Below, one piece after another: positions 15,096-18,023 of a stretch of 18,023 nt of DNA (within the stretch, counting starts at the first letter, position 1; the number at the start of each line of letters is the position of its first letter). Source of the DNA: Bacilli bacterium. Lineage in GTDB: Bacteria; Bacillota_I; Bacilli_A; RF39; UBA660. The stretch spans positions 1-18,023 of the forward strand of contig JAQUFI010000022.1 of NCBI GenBank assembly GCA_028684735.1. Direction: 5' to 3'. A program made the position numbers and the translations under genes. The notes under the pieces are model-generated. The model saw only the letters and a list, made by a program, of their open reading frames with translations, ran no database searches and was not told the DNA's origin.

Positions 15096-16571
15096 TTATT
15101 CTCCTTTACTACGATGAGGGTTTTTAGATGCGGTTAATTTGCTTCGATGATAAAATTTATCTTTATTGGTTAAAAAGACAGCATCACTATGGAATTTATT
15201 AATAAAAGGTGCGATGGGCGCTAAGTAAGGAATTCCAAATGATTTAATGCTGGTTAAACTAACAATAAAAGCAATTCCAGCTAATAATACTCCAAGTAAT
15301 CCTGATAGAGCTGCTGCAACAATAAAGATAACTCGCCACCATCTAATTCCATTGATGATATCAAATGATGAGACACTTAATCCACTAATAGCAGTTATAG
15401 CAATGACAATTACCATAATTGGAGAAACAATTCCTGCACTAACAGCAGCGTCTCCTAAAACAATAGCTCCAACAATTGATAATGCATTACCTAAAGTTGA
15501 GGGGATTCTTAAATTAGTTTCCCTTAACACTTCAAAAGTAACTAACATAAACAAAGCTTCAATAATTGTGGGAAAGGGAACACCACTTCGTTGAGCAGCA
15601 AAATTAATTAATAATGATTCAGGAATAGCTTCATGGTTATATGTTGTAATAGCAATATAAATAGGAGGAACTAAAAGGGTAATGATTAAAGCAATAATTC
15701 TAATAATTCGAGTATAAGATATATTTATTGTTTTTTGATATATGTCTTCTGTACTGTGAAAAAAATCAACAAATAAAGCGGGTATAATAACTGCGTATGG
15801 TGTATTTTCAACAACAATGGCAATTCGGCCATCTAATAAATGCATAGCCACTAAATCTGGTCGTTCAGTTGACAAGTAATTAGGAAACACATTTCGTTTA
15901 TTTTCTGATATTAGTTCAATGATATAATTACTGCCCATGATGGCATCTATTTCAATTTTTCCAATTTTATCAATAATATTATCAACTAAGGCTTGCTCCG
16001 CAATATCCTTGATATAAAAGATTCCCACTTTTGTTTTACTTTTTTCTCCTAAGACAACTTCCTCTAACCAAAGATTCTCAGTCTTAATTCGTCTTCTGAT
16101 TTGACCAAGATTTGATTCATAGTTTTCAGTAAAAGCATCTTTGGGACCTTTCATAATAACTTCATTTTTTGCTTCACTAATACCACTATCTAATTTTGAT
16201 TTATTTTCAATACTGATGGCAGTATCACTGCCATCAATGATAATAATCGTAAAACCACTTAATAAGTTATAAAATAAATTCTCAAAACTATCTATTTTAG
16301 TTGTTTTATGAGTAGGTATATTTTGATTTAGATAATCAACTATTTCATTTTTCCGAATTTTTATATTTGATTCTTCAAAATATTCTAAAATATATTCATT
16401 AATGATTTTTTTATCACATAATGGTTCACTAAAAACAAGATATAGGTCGTTGTTTGAAAAAGTTAATTTTTTAATAATAATATCAGGACTATTATTGGTT
16501 TTCTTTTTAATTGTTTCAATAATTTTTATTCCATCTTCAAATAATGGTGTTTTTGATTTTTCTGTTTTCAT
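15096..16571 (-). CDS. Spore germination protein, GerA family A subunit, second operon
   Basis: 491 aa. Soluble N-terminal region, then IIIDGSDTAI (110-119), KGPKDAFTENYESNLGQIRRRI (141-162, family motif), STERPD (234-239) and LLDGRIAIVVENTPYAV. Membrane helices run from about 288 to 445, with QRSGVPFPTIIEALFML and GNALSIVGAIVLGDAAVSAG. The end PYLAPIAPF (448-456) is closer to the usual family form than in the + strand paralogue. I start at the ATG after AAAGGATGG; a Met 12 codons upstream has no ribosome site. First gene of the minus operon, divergent from popT. No convincing promoter was found between them on this strand apart from a TATAAT at 16636-16631. Confidence 0.95.
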   Translation of the reverse strand: MKTEKSKTPLFEDGIKIIETIKKKTNNSPDIIIKKLTFSNNDLYLVFSEPLCDKKIINEYILEYFEESNIKIRKNEIVDYLNQNIPTHKTTKIDSFENLFYNLLSGFTIIIIDGSDTAISIENKSKLDSGISEAKNEVIMKGPKDAFTENYESNLGQIRRRIKTENLWLEEVVLGEKSKTKVGIFYIKDIAEQALVDNIIDKIGKIEIDAIMGSNYIIELISENKRNVFPNYLSTERPDLVAMHLLDGRIAIVVENTPYAVIIPALFVDFFHSTEDIYQKTINISYTRIIRIIALIITLLVPPIYIAITTYNHEAIPESLLINFAAQRSGVPFPTIIEALFMLVTFEVLRETNLRIPSTLGNALSIVGAIVLGDAAVSAGIVSPIMVIVIAITAISGLSVSSFDIINGIRWWRVIFIVAAALSGLLGVLLAGIAFIVSLTSIKSFGIPYLAPIAPFINKFHSDAVFLTNKDKFYHRSKLTASKNPHRSKGE

Positions 16572-16649
16572 ATAAGAACCATCCTTTATATAGTTATTAT
16601 TAACCATTCTAGCAATATTATTTTAAATAGATTATATAATTGTTGTTGC

Positions 16650-16693
16650 TTGCTATTTTATGTTAACGATGCTATAATTTTCATGGTGATTTT
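16650..16693 (+). promoter_or_regulatory. Promoter and fused ribosome site of popT
   Basis: TTGCTA (16650-16655), 17 bases, TATAAT (16673-16678), with TGC in front making an extended -10 box. GGTGAT (16685-16690) begins six bases later and ATG follows after three more, the same layout as at rlmD. Confidence 0.7.
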
Positions 16694-17509
16694 ATGATGC
16701 AAAGGGTTAAACATTTTATTAAAGGTGTAGTTATTGGTTCGACGATGATGGTGCCAGGAGTTAGTGGTGGAACCATGGCTTTAATTTTAGGAATATATGA
16801 TGACTTAATCCATTCAATTAGTTCGTTTTTTAAAGATGTTAAGAAGAACCTATCTTTCTTAATGGTTGTTGGAATAGGTGGCCTTCTTGGATTAATCTCG
16901 ATTAGTTTTATTGTTGATTATGGACTAAAGAACTTTGAGTACCCTGTTAAATTTTTATTTTTAGGAATTGTTATTGGAGGTATGCCAGTTTTATTTAAGG
17001 AAGCGGATACTAAAGAGAAACATTGGAGTGATTATCTTTATGCAGTTATTGGTGTATTGATTATTTTATTGTTTTCCCTTTTTAATAGTGAAACATCAGT
17101 TATTGATCTTTCTGATTTAGGAGGGACAATCCAAGTTTTAACTTTATTTATAACAGGAATTGTTATTGCAATAGCTCTTATTCTACCAGGTATTAGTACC
17201 TCATTTCTGTTATTAACATTAGGTTTATATGAACCATTGTTAGAAGCTATTAAAACGATTGATTTTGGTTTTTTAATGCCAATCGTCATTGGGGTGGCTT
17301 TTGGAGTTATAACCACTACTAAAATATTAGAAAACTTTTTAAATAAAAAACCAAGACAAACTTATTTATTGATTATTGGATTTGTACTAGCTTCAACTTT
17401 AGAAGTATTCCCTGGTATTCCAAAAGGATTAGACCTTTTATATGCTCCAATTGCATTTATTATAGGATATATTATAATTCGTTTTGTTAGTATCAAATAT
17501 GCCGATTAA
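16694..17509 (+). CDS. popT: DUF368 membrane protein, undecaprenyl-phosphate translocase PopT
   Basis: 271 aa, about eight membrane helices. DUF368 proteins (PopT) were shown in S. aureus and V. cholerae to return undecaprenyl phosphate, the carrier for cell-wall precursors, across the membrane. The two signature half-motifs are present: VPGVSGGTMALILGIYDDLI (20-39) and LPGISTSFLLLTLGLYEPLL near residue 165-185, which suggests an internal repeat. Near the C-terminus is FPGIPKGLDLL. Own promoter and own strong terminator, so a single-gene unit. Confidence 0.92.
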   Translation: MMQRVKHFIKGVVIGSTMMVPGVSGGTMALILGIYDDLIHSISSFFKDVKKNLSFLMVVGIGGLLGLISISFIVDYGLKNFEYPVKFLFLGIVIGGMPVLFKEADTKEKHWSDYLYAVIGVLIILLFSLFNSETSVIDLSDLGGTIQVLTLFITGIVIAIALILPGISTSFLLLTLGLYEPLLEAIKTIDFGFLMPIVIGVAFGVITTTKILENFLNKKPRQTYLLIIGFVLASTLEVFPGIPKGLDLLYAPIAFIIGYIIIRFVSIKYAD

Positions 17510-17526
17510 TAAGGTATTTGTAAATT

Positions 17527-17558
17527 AAAATCTACACAAACTAATTTGTGTAGATTTT
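17527..17558 (+). terminator. Intrinsic terminator of popT
   Basis: AAAATCTACACAAA-CTAA-TTTGTGTAGATTTT, a perfect 14-bp inverted repeat with A and T ends. It could also work on the opposite strand. Confidence 0.88.
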
Positions 17559-17586
17559 ATATTAATAAATATAATTACAATCATGA

Positions 17587-17635
17587 TACTGAGTTACTAA
17601 TCATAAATAAATTAATCTAAACTAATAACTCAGTA
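17587..17635. repeat. Intergenic dyad with repeated ACTAAT words
   Basis: TACTGAGTTA (17587-17596) and TAACTCAGTA (17626-17635) are perfect 10-bp inverted copies separated by 29 bases. ACTAAT occurs at 17596-17601, 17621-17626 and 17635-17640, and once in the terminator loop at 17540-17545. No T tract follows, so it is not a typical terminator. It lies about 40-90 bases upstream of the ABC promoter and may be an operator. Confidence 0.5.
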
Positions 17636-17678
17636 CTAATAGTATAGCTAAATAATAACTATATATACATTAAAAAAC

Positions 17679-17708
17679 TTGTAACTTATTTTAAAAATCA
17701 TATATAAT
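17679..17708 (+). promoter_or_regulatory. Promoter of the ABC exporter gene
   Basis: TTGTAA (17679-17684), an 18-base spacer and TATAAT (17703-17708), followed by the ribosome site AAGGATGAT about four bases before the ATG. Confidence 0.5.
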
Positions 17709-17741
17709 GATTAAGTAGATAAAAAGATTAAGGATGATAAG

Positions 17742-18023
17742 ATGAAAAACTTTGTTAAATTGTTTCGTTTTTTAAAACCATATAAGAAATGGGCATTACT
17801 AGCACCTCTTTTAATTACCTTAGAAGTAATAATGGAGTTGATGTTACCTAATATTATGTCTAATATCGTCAATATAGGAATTGCTAAAGGTGACTTCAAT
17901 TATATTCTTTTAAGTAGTTTCCTTATGGTTATAATAACTCTTGTTGGTATTTTAGGTGGAATTGGAAGTACTTATTATGCAGCTAAAGCTAGTGGAAATG
18001 GAATCGCAGATATGAGGAAAGAA
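17742..18023 (+). CDS. ABC transporter, membrane/ATP-binding half-exporter (partial, 3' end outside window)
   Basis: 94 residues of the N-terminal membrane domain of a type I ABC exporter; a full half-transporter would be about 580 aa, with the ATPase domain outside the window. MKNFVKLFRFLKPYKKWALLAPLL is the typical start, with the first helix at about 17-35, PNIMSNIVNIGIAKGD (the first outer loop), the second helix at about 54-75, and GNGIADMRKE leading into the coupling helix. It resembles multidrug/lipid exporters of the MdlB/YfiBC kind, which often occur as two adjacent half-transporter genes. The substrate cannot be told. Confidence 0.88.
   Translation, partial: MKNFVKLFRFLKPYKKWALLAPLLITLEVIMELMLPNIMSNIVNIGIAKGDFNYILLSSFLMVIITLVGILGGIGSTYYAAKASGNGIADMRKE

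Noticed and set aside
1..18023. Recoding of TGA as Trp, as in many mollicutes
   Set aside because: Trp is encoded by TGG throughout, and TGA ends the CDF, rlmD and second gerB genes at their natural C-termini.
1..18023. Mobile element, prophage or defence island
   Set aside because: No transposase, integrase, phage or nuclease gene, no long direct repeats and no CRISPR-like spacing; all genes fit housekeeping or sporulation roles.

Overview
The window looks like chromosomal DNA of a very AT-rich, spore-forming member of the Bacillota. Evidence: a Bacillus-type DNA polymerase I, a T-box leader in front of serS, two complete germinant-receptor (ger) operons, AAGGAGG-type ribosome sites, and short intrinsic terminators placed against the stop codons. 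TGA ends several genes and Trp is written TGG, so the code is the standard bacterial one. A Bacilli/Erysipelotrichia-like or clostridial gut lineage is plausible, but the genus cannot be named from this sequence. No mobile element, CRISPR array, tRNA or rRNA gene was seen.

Layout. (1) 1-3463, + strand: the 3' part of polA, then a cation-diffusion-facilitator metal exporter whose C-terminus carries an acetyltransferase-like (GNAT) domain, an unusual fusion. (2) 3460-5067: a SigA-type promoter, a serine-specific T-box riboswitch (specifier UCU, T-box UGGC), a 22-codon mini-ORF with a strong ribosome site, and serS, closed by a terminator. The SerRS has archaeal/eukaryotic-looking motifs. (3) 5069-7270: an rlmD-type 23S rRNA m5U methyltransferase, a small three-helix membrane protein, and an ogt-type O6-alkylguanine-DNA methyltransferase broken by two one-base frameshifts in homopolymer runs. 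(4) 7274-8675: a cupin gene (-) diverging from an SGNH/GDSL hydrolase gene (+). (5) 8683-16571: two different germinant-receptor operons facing each other tail to tail. The + operon is A-C-D-B and the - operon is A-C-B; they meet at one two-way terminator that also encodes the last codons of the second B gene. (6) 16650-18023: a DUF368/PopT undecaprenyl-phosphate translocase gene, a long perfect terminator, an intergenic dyad with repeated ACTAAT words, and the start of an ABC exporter cut by the window end.

How the parts fit. The A, B and C subunits of each ger operon should form a nutrient-gated receptor/channel in the inner spore membrane; the small D protein of the first operon is probably an accessory subunit. 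The cupin, with its Tyr-rich tail and a possible SigK-like promoter, may also be a spore-stage protein, but this is inference. The other genes are housekeeping: DNA repair, translation, rRNA modification, metal export and envelope lipid recycling. The points most worth a second look are the CDF-GNAT fusion, the paired ger operons, the mini-ORF between the T-box and serS, the twice-used promoter/ribosome-site module (TGCTATAAT-N6-GGTGAT-N3-ATG), and the double-frameshifted ogt.
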